Shown: piece by piece, positions 53,619 to 61,333 of the stretch | How the letters are laid out: each line of letters begins with the position of its first letter | Position numbering within the stretch: position 1 is the stretch's first letter | From: Salinibacterium sp. UTAS2018 | GTDB taxonomy: Bacteria > Actinomycetota > Actinomycetes > Actinomycetales > Microbacteriaceae | Assembly (NCBI RefSeq): GCF_004118935.1 | Contig: NZ_CP035375.1 | Coordinates: forward strand, 1,240,001-1,304,000 | DNA length: 64,000 nt | Direction of reading: 5' to 3' | Position numbers and translations under genes: made by a program | The notes under the pieces: generated by a model | Seen by the model: the letters and a program-made list of their open reading frames with translations, nothing else | What the model was told of the DNA's origin: nothing | Database searches by the model: none

Positions 53619-54635
53619 TCAATACCGGTAAGAAGTAGTCCAGTTGCAATGATGAATAGCGACACCATAGCTCCATAGAGCCGTACGGTTGGGCCGGAAT
53701 TTCTCTAGGTTCCAATCGCCAGCGAAGGCAGAGCCAAATGCATGACAGTCAAACTGCTGACGCATCGACGCTTTGCTCGTCAATACACTCTTCATCAGTG
53801 CACTACGGCCCAAGGCTTCCGGCCAACCGTAGTCGATTAGGATCCATGGAAGTTGGTGACTTGCGCCCCAGGCGGAAAGACGTAGGTTAACGCGTTGGTC
53901 ACCATTGTAGAAGTCAATGCTGCTGGAACCCCAAAGGTTTTGATTAGCATATGGGTCGGCAGAAATCGGGTACACAAAATCGCCGGATTGATGCTCCACT
54001 ACCTGCGTGAGAGTTGATCCAAGGACTTCAAAGTGAGTAGGAACGGCAGTCCCTTCTGAGTCAAACGCCCACGGGCTAGCGACGCCACCGAGCCAACCAC
54101 CAGCCTCATCGAGAACAATAACCATGCCGTTTTCCTGAAGGTTCAGCGTCACATCCGAAGTGCTGGAAAAATCGTAATCGAATCGCTCCGGCGACTCGGA
54201 GCTGTCCAAAATGGTGACGAGTTGAACGGCTCCATCGTCTTGCGGCAACGGCACCACTGAGTAGTCCGCGTTGGATTCGAATACTGCAGAACCCTTGTCT
54301 GCGATAGAAACGGAGCCCGGAAGTGCTGCGTCTATCCTTAGAGGTTCGTAAAAATCGGAGCTGAGCTCAATAGCTGGTGCATCGCCCGACTCAATGATGA
54401 GCCGCGCATTGTCCGTCTCACTCACGAGACTTCCATCCGACTTCTGTAGGAATGTCCCAGCGTCAGCAATCGGGCCTGTCTCAGGAGTAAAGACCAGTGA
54501 ATTAACTGTGTCCTCTGCCAAGTCCACCCCATCGAGCTGCGGTGCCGCAAACGCTGGTGACGTAGTCATGACCATACTGGCGGCGGCAAGAAAGGCGATC
54601 GGAACACCCGCAGCCTTTCGTGATCGATTTTTCAT
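53619..54635 (-). CDS. Secreted DUF2599-domain protein
   Basis: 338 residues. Signal peptide (AAGVPIAFLAAASMVMTTSPAFAA, cleavage after AFA), an acidic middle of about 180 residues without a recognised domain, and a C-terminal DUF2599-like region: SADPYANQNLWGSSSID and MRQQFDCHAFGSAFAGDWNLEKFRPN...IHHCNW, with two Cys. ATG at 54635 has GGAGG 7 nt upstream. Function unknown; exported by a Sec-type route. It is cargo, convergent with the PadR pair. Confidence 0.72.
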   Translation of the reverse strand: MKNRSRKAAGVPIAFLAAASMVMTTSPAFAAPQLDGVDLAEDTVNSLVFTPETGPIADAGTFLQKSDGSLVSETDNARLIIESGDAPAIELSSDFYEPLRIDAALPGSVSIADKGSAVFESNADYSVVPLPQDDGAVQLVTILDSSESPERFDYDFSSTSDVTLNLQENGMVIVLDEAGGWLGGVASPWAFDSEGTAVPTHFEVLGSTLTQVVEHQSGDFVYPISADPYANQNLWGSSSIDFYNGDQRVNLRLSAWGASHQLPWILIDYGWPEALGRSALMKSVLTSKASMRQQFDCHAFGSAFAGDWNLEKFRPNRTALWSYGVAIHHCNWTTSYRY

Positions 54636-55151
54636 TTGTGTCCTCCACATCGCTCGAGAATTCTCCGAATGAGATCCCGATTGCCTAAAGGCTCACATAT
54701 GGCGAACTAAAAGTACAGATAAATTCTCAGGTTGTTCTGGCAGCGGGATTACCAAAGCGAAAAACTTCCGACCTCGGCGGGGAAATCAGGATAAGCGTGA
54801 TTGCGCATCTAGAGGGCTTGAATATGCGCCCCACCGCCGATACCGTGGCAGCTGAAGGCACCTTCCCGGATCTTGCCTTCGGGATGAACGGTGCGCACAA
54901 CCCTTGGAGCCTTCCCAAGAGAGCTACCAGTAAAGCTTCATCGTCCATCGAGAGCGCAGGGCGACCAGAGCGGCAAATCGCCGACAATACGAAGCGGCAT
55001 TAAAGATCAGAAAAGTCCTCTCTCGTGCCGCCCATGCGCCGGCTCCGCTTCTCGACATCACGCACGTCCGCTAGATTGTGCGTTAGAAAATATAGAGCGC
55101 TTGAAAACACAACTCGAGAGGGCTGTCTCCGCCGCCCCCTCGAGTTTCTTG
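54636..55151. other. Gap with a possible recombinase-tail remnant
   Basis: No gene is called. On the minus strand near 54945-54987 a frame reads SGRPALSMDDEALLVALLGRL, which loosely resembles the linker/HTH part of serine recombinases, but it continues without a convincing HTH and has no start context. It may be a decayed fragment. Confidence 0.25.
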
Positions 55152-55370
55152 CTATTGACTCTTGCGATGCTGGAGCGTGTCCAGGATCGTGATTGACCCG
55201 TCTCCCTCGACCTTCAAGGTCGACAGAAGCTGGTACCCAAGGTTTCCGTACATCGCCAGATCTACTGCTCGCCCAGCCAGCTGCTCGCTCTTTCGGAACG
55301 TGCTCACTCGGGTACCAATGGTGGTGGAGACGGTCACGATATCGAAGGTCTCGTCCTGTGAGTTAGCCAT
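55152..55370 (-). CDS. Hypothetical small protein
   Basis: 72 residues: MANSQDETFDIVTVSTTIGTRV, FRKSEQLAGRAVDLAMYGNLGYQLLSTLKVEGDGSITILDTLQH. The pattern of a beta-rich small protein (DUF4177-like: GYQLLSTL...GDGSITILDTL) is visible. Role unknown. ATG at 55370; an inverted repeat TCTCTATTG/CAATAGAGA flanks the upstream region (55376-55434). Confidence 0.55.
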   Translation of the reverse strand: MANSQDETFDIVTVSTTIGTRVSTFRKSEQLAGRAVDLAMYGNLGYQLLSTLKVEGDGSITILDTLQHRKSQ

Positions 55371-55609
55371 TGTTTCTCTCTCTATTGGGTTATCAGATTC
55401 GCGGTGCCGATTTGGCACGTAGAGCAATAGAGAGTGGAGGAGGCGGAGTGCCCGTAGAGAGCGGTTGCTAAGCGGGGGAACGCAGTGGAGGAGTCTGCAA
55501 ATAGCGAACGGAGGGTCGCAGCCGAGAGAGCGAACTATGGTCGTAGAGACAAATTGGCGTCGCGAATCTACCCACCAACAGACGCAGCAATGGGGGTACC
55601 CTCATGTGC

Positions 55610-56293
55610 ATGTGTGGACGGTTTGCTCTAGACGACAAGGTCAATGCTCTGATCGAGGAATACGTCGCCGCCGGCGGCGACTACCGTCAATGGGCAGGGT
55701 CCTGGAACATCAAACCCATCACCCAAATTCCGATCCTCTTCGAGGATGAAGAACATGGGCACCGCTCCGAGCTTGCTCGGTGGTCCTTGGTCGCTCCGTG
55801 GGCGAAGGATCTCTCCCAGAAGTTCCCCACGTTCAATGCCCGCTCGGAGAACATCACCGAGAAAGCCACGTGGAAGAACCCGGTAAATACGAAGCGGGCC
55901 ATCGTGCCGGCGACCGGATACTTCGAGTGGGTCACCGAAGGCAAAACGAAAACACCCAACTTCATCTACGACCCCGCCGGCGAGATGCTCGGTTTCGCGG
56001 GACTGTACTCCTGGTGGAAAGACCCCACCAAAGAAGAGGACGATGCGTGGTTGCTCTCAACCACGATCCTCACAATGGCGACAGTTCCAGAGCTGGCGCA
56101 TCTGCATGATCGAAACCCGGTGACACTCCCCCGCGATTTCTGGGACGAATGGACCTCGCCCACGACAGTGGGCGATCAAACTTTGGTCGATGCCGCTGTC
56201 GCGGCAGCAATCCCTGTCGCAAGCGCACTCACTTCCCACCAGGTCGCACCGCTGACGGGAAATGACCCCAGCCTCATCCAGCGAGTGACCTGA
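55610..56293 (+). CDS. SRAP (SOS response-associated peptidase, YedK/HMCES)
   Basis: 227 residues. Catalytic Cys2 must be exposed after removal of Met, giving CGRFALDD; then NARSENITEKATWKN, RAIVPATGYFEW (conserved PxxGYYEW-type motif) and LAHLHDRNPVTLP with the active-site His. It forms protein-DNA crosslinks at abasic sites in ssDNA. On an ICE it may shield single-stranded transfer intermediates; that is inference. ATG at 55610 is preferred to 55604 since only this start puts Cys second. Confidence 0.9.
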   Translation: MCGRFALDDKVNALIEEYVAAGGDYRQWAGSWNIKPITQIPILFEDEEHGHRSELARWSLVAPWAKDLSQKFPTFNARSENITEKATWKNPVNTKRAIVPATGYFEWVTEGKTKTPNFIYDPAGEMLGFAGLYSWWKDPTKEEDDAWLLSTTILTMATVPELAHLHDRNPVTLPRDFWDEWTSPTTVGDQTLVDAAVAAAIPVASALTSHQVAPLTGNDPSLIQRVT

Positions 56294-56451
56294 CAAACAG
56301 CATCTGCTGCCTAGGTATCTGGTCATCAACAGCCAACCGCCGACGGCTGTTATCCCCAACAACACTCATTCGATCTACGCACCTCGAGCACTACTTAGGC
56401 TGCATAGATGGGAAGGTCATCGGACTAAACGGCAAGGCTATTGATCCATTG

Positions 56452-56868
56452 ATGCTGTCTATCCGAACAGCGCTACTGGCCGAAGGTGCCGCTTCGCAGC
56501 TCCTGAAAGGGATACCCGTTTCTGCCGATGATTGGCGGAGGAAAGCGCGCGTCGTGGCGCGAGAGCTTGGACGTCCCGTCCGGACATTCGTTTCCGTCGA
56601 AGCAGTCCACGCCGTGCTGCGTGACTGGCCGGCAGACGATCGCGAATCGCAGATTCATGACCGCGCGCTCGAAGAGGCGGTCGAACTCAGCAAACTGGCA
56701 ACTGAAATGACGACCCCCATCGAGAAATGCCCCTCGTGCGGTGAAGAGCGCCATTGGCGATCAAGTGACCGCTTAGACAAAGCCAGCACCATCGTTTGCG
56801 GTCACTGCGGAATCGTGGAGCTTCAACCTCTCCCCCAGCGCGCCAGAGATCTCCCGCCGGGCCGATAG
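56452..56868 (+). CDS. Hypothetical protein with C-terminal zinc ribbon
   Basis: 138 residues. Helical N-terminal part (DDWRRKARVVARELGRPVRTFVSVEAVHAVLRDWP) and CPSCGEERHWRSS...CGHCGIVEL, a CxxC...CxxC zinc ribbon. Not assigned to a named family. ATG at 56452, with a weak ribosome site. Confidence 0.5.
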   Translation: MLSIRTALLAEGAASQLLKGIPVSADDWRRKARVVARELGRPVRTFVSVEAVHAVLRDWPADDRESQIHDRALEEAVELSKLATEMTTPIEKCPSCGEERHWRSSDRLDKASTIVCGHCGIVELQPLPQRARDLPPGR

Positions 56869-56898
56869 TTAGTCGGCGGCCCCACCTATGGTGTTCCC

Positions 56899-57207
56899 GT
56901 GGGCAGCAACAAGCGCTATGCGCGTCAAGTAGACGCACGGATGGATACGAGCATCGTTGAGCGCATCATGGCCTCCAGCGCCCCGGAATCACTCAGCGAC
57001 GAAGAACTGGAACTGAGTCGCTTCGACCTCACCCAAACACGAAACCCACGCCCCGTCTGGGCATGGGTTCGATATACAGACGGCGCCCTCCAAGTCGAAG
57101 CAGACGCCGTTGCTTGGACAGAACGTGCAGTAGCGATCAAGTGGCAGACCATCAGCGGACAACCACACCGCGCTTGGGTGTGGGGCTCTGCCGTCGAATC
57201 ACGCTGA
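56899..57207 (+). CDS. Small conserved ICE protein, unknown function
   Basis: 102 residues: KRYARQVDARMDTSIVERIMAS, DLTQTRNPRPVWAWVRYTDGALQVEADAVAWTERAVAIKWQ, AWVWGSAVESR. The W-rich PRPVWAWVRY...A.AWT.RAV.I.W pattern is known in actinobacterial mobile elements without a function. GTG at 56899. No membrane helix. Confidence 0.55.
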   Translation: MGSNKRYARQVDARMDTSIVERIMASSAPESLSDEELELSRFDLTQTRNPRPVWAWVRYTDGALQVEADAVAWTERAVAIKWQTISGQPHRAWVWGSAVESR

Positions 57208-57250
57208 CGAAGTCAGCGCGAAATGCCGGCCAGTGGCCGACACCAGCTGC

Positions 57251-57337
57251 CTACTGGCAGCTATCGCACTGCAGGTCTTCCATCGGGTCGATAGGGACCA
57301 TGTACTCGTCGACGTCAGCTTCTGGCTTCTTGTTCAC
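57251..57337 (-). CDS. CxxC-tailed mini-protein B (28 aa)
   Basis: A 28-residue frame too short for usual gene calling. GTG start at 57337 is preceded by AAGGAG with 6 nt spacing. The C-terminal core E-Y-x-V-P-x-D-P-M-x-D-L-x-C-x-x-C ends at Cys27 with a final Gln. The plus-strand frame at 57752-57835 shares the core at 11 of 17 positions and 6 of these 11 residues use different codons, so the protein sequence, not just the DNA, has been kept. The two are divergent across 414 bp. The tail suits a metal site or thiol switch, but function is unknown. Confidence 0.65.
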   Translation of the reverse strand: MNKKPEADVDEYMVPIDPMEDLQCDSCQ

Positions 57338-57751
57338 AATGCGCTCCTTGGGTTGATGGGCTGTTGGTTAGAGACGCCCAACAGCTCTGGTCCGCTCGCA
57401 GTGCAACCCACCGTGGCAAAAGTTTGCGCAGCCAAGTTTTCCGCGAAAGGGGTTGCGGTGCGGGCGGCGGAGCTAAGTCTCTTCGCTACCAACGGCCACT
57501 ACCCAAGATCAGACACAAGAAGGTCTGACGACGCTCGTTGATAACGAGCAATTGGTGAGCCGGAGGCTCCTGTGTTCTAGCAACTTCGTTGTCTTTTTTC
57601 GCTGGAGGAGTGTAAGCACGATTCCTCTCTTCGCAAGTGCTTTCGCGGCATATCCTCGCGGAGCTCCGGTATTCCACGGTCACTGGCGAATTCACCCCAT
57701 CGCGCCATTTCGCACTTTGTGTCGAAAAAGACATGGGAAGGGATAAAGAAA
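57338..57751. promoter_or_regulatory. Divergent control region between the two mini-proteins
   Basis: 414 bp without a convincing gene. It contains a palindrome GCTCGTT-GAT-AACGAGC (57534-57550) that could be an operator. Minus-strand frames here lack family motifs or ribosome sites. It is the shared upstream region for the two divergent CxxC mini-proteins. Confidence 0.4.
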
Positions 57752-57835
57752 ATGCAAAGAGACACAGAGAACGTAGGCGAGTACCAGGTGCCCGTCGATC
57801 CGATGGACGACTTGAACTGTGAGGCGTGTGAATAA
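57752..57835 (+). CDS. CxxC-tailed mini-protein A (27 aa)
   Basis: A 27-residue frame from ATG at 57752, preceded by GAAGGGA. It carries the same E-Y-x-V-P-x-D-P-M-x-D-L-x-C-x-x-C core as the divergent copy at 57251-57337, with Cys23 and Cys26. The stop overlaps the next ATG (TAATG), so it is coupled to an HTH protein and then a DprA-like gene, forming a small operon. The coupling plus the conserved partner are the basis for the call. Confidence 0.68.
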   Translation: MQRDTENVGEYQVPVDPMDDLNCEACE

Positions 57836-58074
57836 TGGCTACCGAGACACGGGAAAAGCGGGACGAGCACTATTTCCTCACGCCCGTCGAAGCCGCCGAG
57901 AACCTCGAACTATCAGTTGAAGACCTCCGGACGATGCGGGCTGCGGGAACTGGCCCTAGGTTCATTTCCCTCACCACTCGAACTGTGCTCTACTTCGCCT
58001 CATCCTGCCTCCCCAGTTACCCTCTTTTCGAAGACGATGGGAATGATCAGTCTGAGGAGGGTCACTCACTGTGA
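57835..58074 (+). CDS. HTH_17 excisionase-like protein
   Basis: 79 residues. HYFLTPVEAAENLELSVEDLRTMRAAGTGPRFISLTTRTVLYFAS is a MerR/excisionase winged-helix; the paralogue at 61034-61240 shares the xGRGPxFxxxTxRTVLY section. The last 25 residues diverge and end acidic, so the tail may be altered by a frameshift. ATG shares 1 nt with the mini-protein A stop; overlaps the DprA-like start by 4 nt. May regulate this operon or excision. Confidence 0.6.
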   Translation: MATETREKRDEHYFLTPVEAAENLELSVEDLRTMRAAGTGPRFISLTTRTVLYFASSCLPSYPLFEDDGNDQSEEGHSL

Positions 58075-58961
58075 ACGCCAACTCATTATCACCTTCCATC
58101 GCGACTACGACGGGTGTGCTGGATGACGACACCAAAGCTCGGATTGCTCTTTCCTGTGCAGGGGTCAGCGGGGATCCAACTGTCGCTGTCGGAATCGACA
58201 TGCTCGGGGGTCCCGTTGCTTTCGTCGCGGCGGTCCACGATGGACGGGATCGGCTCGCTACCTTGTCACCTCTCGTGCGTCAGCGGATTCGTGCGCTTGC
58301 GTCAGCAGTTCGTGTGGCGGATGCGCTGCGCTCCATGACCTGCGGTGGTGGGCGCGTGTTGACTCCAAGAGATATGCATTGGCCGAGCCAGGTAAGTGCG
58401 CTCGGCCGAGGCGCCCCCCTTGTACTTTTCGCTCAAGGTGATGTAACGACTCTGAGACTTCCCTCGGTCGCGATCACAGGAACAACCGCTCCCAATACCC
58501 ACGAAACCCACATGACGATCGAGTTAGCGACTGGTCTTGCTGATCGGCGATGGGTTATTGCTTCCGGAATGGCCCAAGGCATCGATCAGTTGTCCTTATC
58601 TGCCGCAACTGCAATGCGCGGAAGAACGATCATTGTCGGGGCAGAGATGCTGCGCGACACTGAGGTTGTTCATGATTCGGTTCGGGTCAGCGAGTTGCCG
58701 CTTACGAAGGCCGTCACGGCGCGAGAGCAGCACCGATCCAGACTTCTGCTTGCCGCAATCGCGACGAAAACTATCGTTGTAGAGACCGGCGAATCCTCCA
58801 ACGCGTTTCTCGCTGCGGAGGCCGCTATCGCGATTCACCGCCCCGTTGGAATCCTGGCGCAAGCAAGCATGAAGAAACCCGGAGCAGAGAGGATCGACCC
58901 ACACTCGCGTCGCAGCATGGTGCGAATCGCGTCTGTCACGGACGCCGATAGGCTCCGATGA
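58071..58961 (+). CDS. DprA/Smf-like Rossmann protein
   Basis: 296 residues. N-terminal helical part (about 1-85), then a DprA-type Rossmann fold: LPSVAITGTTAPNTHETHMTIELATGLADRRWVIASGMAQGIDQLSLSAATAMRGRTIIVGAE, and IATKTIVVETGESSNAFLAAEAAIAIHRPVGILAQ, matching VAIVGxR...SGxAxGID...T.VVxA...S. Chromosomal DprA loads RecA on incoming ssDNA; here it may aid establishment after transfer. GTG at 58071 overlaps the preceding stop. Confidence 0.78.
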   Translation: MNANSLSPSIATTTGVLDDDTKARIALSCAGVSGDPTVAVGIDMLGGPVAFVAAVHDGRDRLATLSPLVRQRIRALASAVRVADALRSMTCGGGRVLTPRDMHWPSQVSALGRGAPLVLFAQGDVTTLRLPSVAITGTTAPNTHETHMTIELATGLADRRWVIASGMAQGIDQLSLSAATAMRGRTIIVGAEMLRDTEVVHDSVRVSELPLTKAVTAREQHRSRLLLAAIATKTIVVETGESSNAFLAAEAAIAIHRPVGILAQASMKKPGAERIDPHSRRSMVRIASVTDADRLR

Positions 58962-59145
58962 TCAAACCCTCGCACTGCACACCCTGAGCAGGTTTTGACA
59001 ATCGCAAGCCTACGAGAGCTCACTATTACAGGGCTGATGCACAAAGGTCACAAGCGGTGGATCAGCGCCTCTTCAATACTGAAAAGCGACGGGTGGTCTT
59101 GTCGAGGGAGGTTCGAGTCGAGCGTTGAGCCGCGCGTACTGGCAC

Positions 59146-59174
59146 GGCGGGCAGCAGTCAGAAGGCTGCCCGCC
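59146..59174. terminator. GC-rich hairpin downstream of the dprA-like gene
   Basis: GGCGGGCAGC (59146-59155) pairs with GCTGCCCGCC (59165-59174) around a 9-nt loop. It sits between the convergent DprA-like and ParB-like genes. No T run, so termination is plausible only. Confidence 0.5.
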
Positions 59175-59216
59175 GGCCACCAGATACGAGGACGTTGTCG
59201 CGGAGGTATTCGCAAA

Positions 59217-59645
59217 TCATGACGTCAACGACTTGCGGATCGAGTCCTCGTCGTCGCCTGCCGCTGCGTCAATCTGTGTAAGAAGCAAGTCGATCGCGAT
59301 CCTTATGAGGGAGTTTTCAGTGATCCGAGCCCCCTGGCTTACTTTCGCCCTGTTGAGGCGTCTAGCTTCGACTGTAAGTTGGTTCTGCTGGTCTTCCCGG
59401 ATCCTCGTTTCTTTCCTCACGAAACGTAGATAGGTTGGCACAGCGTCATCAGACGCTGGCCGCATGGGCACATTGTTTACCTTTGGCACCCTCTTCTTTC
59501 GGCCCGAAGATCGAACCGGCTCAACCACGATCTGATCGGCCCCAGGAGCGCCGATTTCGATCCGAGCTTTATTTGGCCGGGGCAATGTGGAGGGTCCTGC
59601 ATCACCGACATTGCCAAGCAAATGGCCGAGATTTGCGCGAACCAT
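59217..59645 (-). CDS. Ribbon-helix-helix centromere-binding protein (ParB-like)
   Basis: 142 residues. Disordered basic N terminus, then TYLRFVRKETRIREDQQNQLTVEARRLNRAKVSQGARITENSLIRIAIDLLL, the beta strand and two helices of an RHH domain (about 80-135). It starts with an ATG overlapping the parA stop (TAATG), the standard ParA-RHH ParB pairing. Stabilises the extrachromosomal form of the ICE by binding centromere sites upstream of parA. Confidence 0.7.
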   Translation of the reverse strand: MVRANLGHLLGNVGDAGPSTLPRPNKARIEIGAPGADQIVVEPVRSSGRKKRVPKVNNVPMRPASDDAVPTYLRFVRKETRIREDQQNQLTVEARRLNRAKVSQGARITENSLIRIAIDLLLTQIDAAAGDDEDSIRKSLTS

Positions 59646-60295
59646 TAGCCACTCGCAGTGGCGGCGTTGGCCCAAATAGACATCAGCTCGAGTGCTACAG
59701 CACGGTAGTCGTCGATAGACTTCGCGGTCTGCTTGAATTCGGGGTACTGGGTGACTACTTTGCCTTCGATCGGGGCGTCCGCGTGGATCTTGTAGCGGCG
59801 AATCGCTCGTCCGAACCGAGGCAGCCCGAGTTCGTCCACAAGCCGCTCGGCGTCTTCAAGCTGCCCTGGCACCCTCATGTCGATCTTGCTCAGCAAGACG
59901 CGAAACGGGGTCGAGGTCGGCTCAATGAAGGTCCTCACGGTTCGTATCATTGGCGGAATACACAAGGCTTCCGGCTCTGTTGGGACGATCGCAAAATCTG
60001 CGACAGTCAGAACTGAAGACAGGATGTCACTGTCAGTTAGATTGCCCGGGGTATCGACGAAAACCATGTCATATGGCAGGTCCCTCATCCGGGCCAACGT
60101 TGCCGGGTCGGTGTCGTCGGCGAAGTCGAACGGCAGCCCGTCTCCTGCGGTCGAGGCCCACCACGTCGTCGATTGTTGGGGGTCAACGTCCACGACTAGA
60201 ACGCGCGAGTTTTCCGCGGCGATTGCCGCGAGATTCATTGTCGTGGTGGTCTTACCCGCTCCTCCCTTCTGGTTGGTTACAGCCACAATCCTCAT
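59645..60295 (-). CDS. parA: ParA-family partition ATPase
   Basis: 216 residues. Deviant Walker A VAVTNQKGGAGKTTTTMNLA, DVDPQQSTTWW, Walker B YDMVFVDTPG, and LSKIDMRVPG. Small class Ib-like ParA without an N-terminal HTH. Partition of the circular ICE intermediate is the likely role. Followed by an RHH ParB-like gene; centromere-like repeats lie immediately upstream. Confidence 0.88.
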   Translation of the reverse strand: MRIVAVTNQKGGAGKTTTTMNLAAIAAENSRVLVVDVDPQQSTTWWASTAGDGLPFDFADDTDPATLARMRDLPYDMVFVDTPGNLTDSDILSSVLTVADFAIVPTEPEALCIPPMIRTVRTFIEPTSTPFRVLLSKIDMRVPGQLEDAERLVDELGLPRFGRAIRRYKIHADAPIEGKVVTQYPEFKQTAKSIDDYRAVALELMSIWANAATASG

Positions 60296-60570
60296 GAGCG
60301 AACCATCCTCAGTAGTCCCAAAGTCGCGAACTTCGGAACTTCGGAAGTTCGTGTGTTTGTAAGTCCCGAAGATCGGATGTTCGGATCATAAGCGCGGGTC
60401 AGCGTGGCGGCACCGCGACTGTCGGACTGCGTAAGTTCGACAGTGTCGAACTTCGTAAGTGTGGAACTCCGAAAGTCACAACCTTCATCGCCTGCGCGTA
60501 CTGGTTCTGTTTTGTTCATTTCTGCTCTCTTCCTGTTAAGGGATCCCATTTGTAGCCCCCTATCTGACAA
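60292..60570 (-). CDS. Doubtful ORF within centromere-like repeats
   Basis: A 92-codon frame whose stop overlaps the parA ATG (ATGA). The repeat array at 60320-60480 reads as RSSxLTKFxTVEL and RSSGLTNTRTSEVPKFATLGL, so the codons follow the DNA repeats rather than a protein fold. A shorter version from 60516 could be translated. Considered more likely a by-product of the repeats. Confidence 0.3.
   Translation of the reverse strand: MSDRGLQMGSLNRKRAEMNKTEPVRAGDEGCDFRSSTLTKFDTVELTQSDSRGAATLTRAYDPNIRSSGLTNTRTSEVPKFATLGLLRMVRS
60320..60480. repeat. Centromere-like (parS) repeat cluster upstream of parA
   Basis: Repeated GAACTTCG/CGAAGTTC-type words: GAACTTCG at 60328-60335 and 60336-60343, the palindrome GAACTTC-GGAAGTTC at 60336-60350, GATGTTCGGATC near 60377, and an inverted pair AGTTCGAC (60434-) / GTCGAACT (60445-), then AACTCCGAAAGT. 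Clusters of such repeats next to parA-RHH genes act as centromeres and parA operators in plasmids; function here is inferred. Confidence 0.55.
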
Positions 60571-60591
60571 CTTTTCGGTCCCCTTAGGGGA

Positions 60592-61014
60592 CTAGAAAGT
60601 TGCCCTCTGCGGGTACCATTCCTTGGCCCCCTGGCCGCCGATGAACGGCAAGACATTCGGATCGTTTGTCTGGCGCCGTGTGGTCTGCGGTCGTGCACTA
60701 TCCAGCATCAGTTCGTACTCTGAAGTCAGCCCCCTGCCGCCAGCACGCAGTCGGGTGATTGCGCCACTCTCGACAAGTTCGCGGACTGCACGCTTGACGG
60801 CCCTGTGCGCCGCTGCGCTACCGTTCTCTGGCGCTAGAAACCCGAGGGCAATAGCCGACATCTCTCGGCCACCGAAGTATCTTCGCGGCTCTTGAGCGTC
60901 TCGCTTCTCGTCCCAGCATTCCAACGCCATGTGAAGAAGCAAGCGGGCAGCGGTGTTGCCAAGCCTCAACCTCGCAGCCACGAGGATCGCGCTCTTCGCC
61001 GCGTATAGACCCAT
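60592..61014 (-). CDS. Winged-helix replication-initiator-like protein
   Basis: 140 residues: MGLYAAKSAILVAARLRLGNTAARLLLHMALECWDEKR, RRYFGGREMSAIALGF, AAHRAVKRAVRELVESGAITRLRAGGRGLTSEYELML, a winged-helix with basic recognition helix. Resembles small initiator/HTH proteins of actinobacterial ICEs and plasmids. ATG at 61014 is chosen since homologous-looking sequence starts there and it overlaps the preceding gene only slightly; no upstream oriV was identified. Confidence 0.6.
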   Translation of the reverse strand: MGLYAAKSAILVAARLRLGNTAARLLLHMALECWDEKRDAQEPRRYFGGREMSAIALGFLAPENGSAAAHRAVKRAVRELVESGAITRLRAGGRGLTSEYELMLDSARPQTTRRQTNDPNVLPFIGGQGAKEWYPQRATF

Positions 61015-61033
61015 CACTCGAGCACCCGTCGAC

Positions 61034-61237
61034 TCATACGAAGGCTGCCGAACCCGTGCGAGTCTGAGCGCTGGCCTCGACCCATGCAATGACTTCGGAA
61101 CGTTTGTAAAGGACCGTCCTCGGTGTTGGTTTGTAGAAGCATGGTCCACGACCTTGATAGCGAAGCTGAGCAAGTGCGGTAACCGTCAGCCCGGTGATCT
61201 CCGCCACCGTCGAGGGTTGGATAAATTCCTCTGACAT
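61034..61237 (-). CDS. HTH_17 excisionase/AlpA-like protein
   Basis: 67 residues: QPSTVAEITGLTVTALAQLRYQGRGPCFYKPTPRTVLYKRSEVIAWVEASA, a complete MerR/excisionase winged-helix. Likely the ICE excisionase or a regulator. Divergent from the XRE gene; 16-bp repeats lie just before its start. ATG at 61237 (or the Met one codon earlier). Confidence 0.72.
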   Translation of the reverse strand: MSEEFIQPSTVAEITGLTVTALAQLRYQGRGPCFYKPTPRTVLYKRSEVIAWVEASAQTRTGSAAFV

Positions 61238-61244
61238 CATTCTC

Positions 61245-61316
61245 CTGTCGATTTCACAACTAGATTGAGTTATGGTTGTTGTTATGACGCTAGATCACAA
61301 CTGTCGATTTCACAAC
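61245..61316. promoter_or_regulatory. Repeated 16-bp operator between the HTH and XRE genes
   Basis: CTGTCGATTTCACAAC occurs at 61245-61260 and 61301-61316, 56 bp apart (start to start), one beside each divergent start. AT-rich spacer with GTTGT repeats. Suits autoregulation by the XRE or HTH protein. Confidence 0.6.
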
Positions 61317-61333
61317 CTAAATGGCTGTACCCT

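Noticed and set aside
57577..57870. 97-codon minus-strand frame over the mini-protein A gene
   Set aside because: No domain or ribosome site; the plus-strand mini-protein is supported by a conserved partner.
59140..59180. End of an insertion sequence
   Set aside because: Only one hairpin; no transposase or matching repeat in the window.
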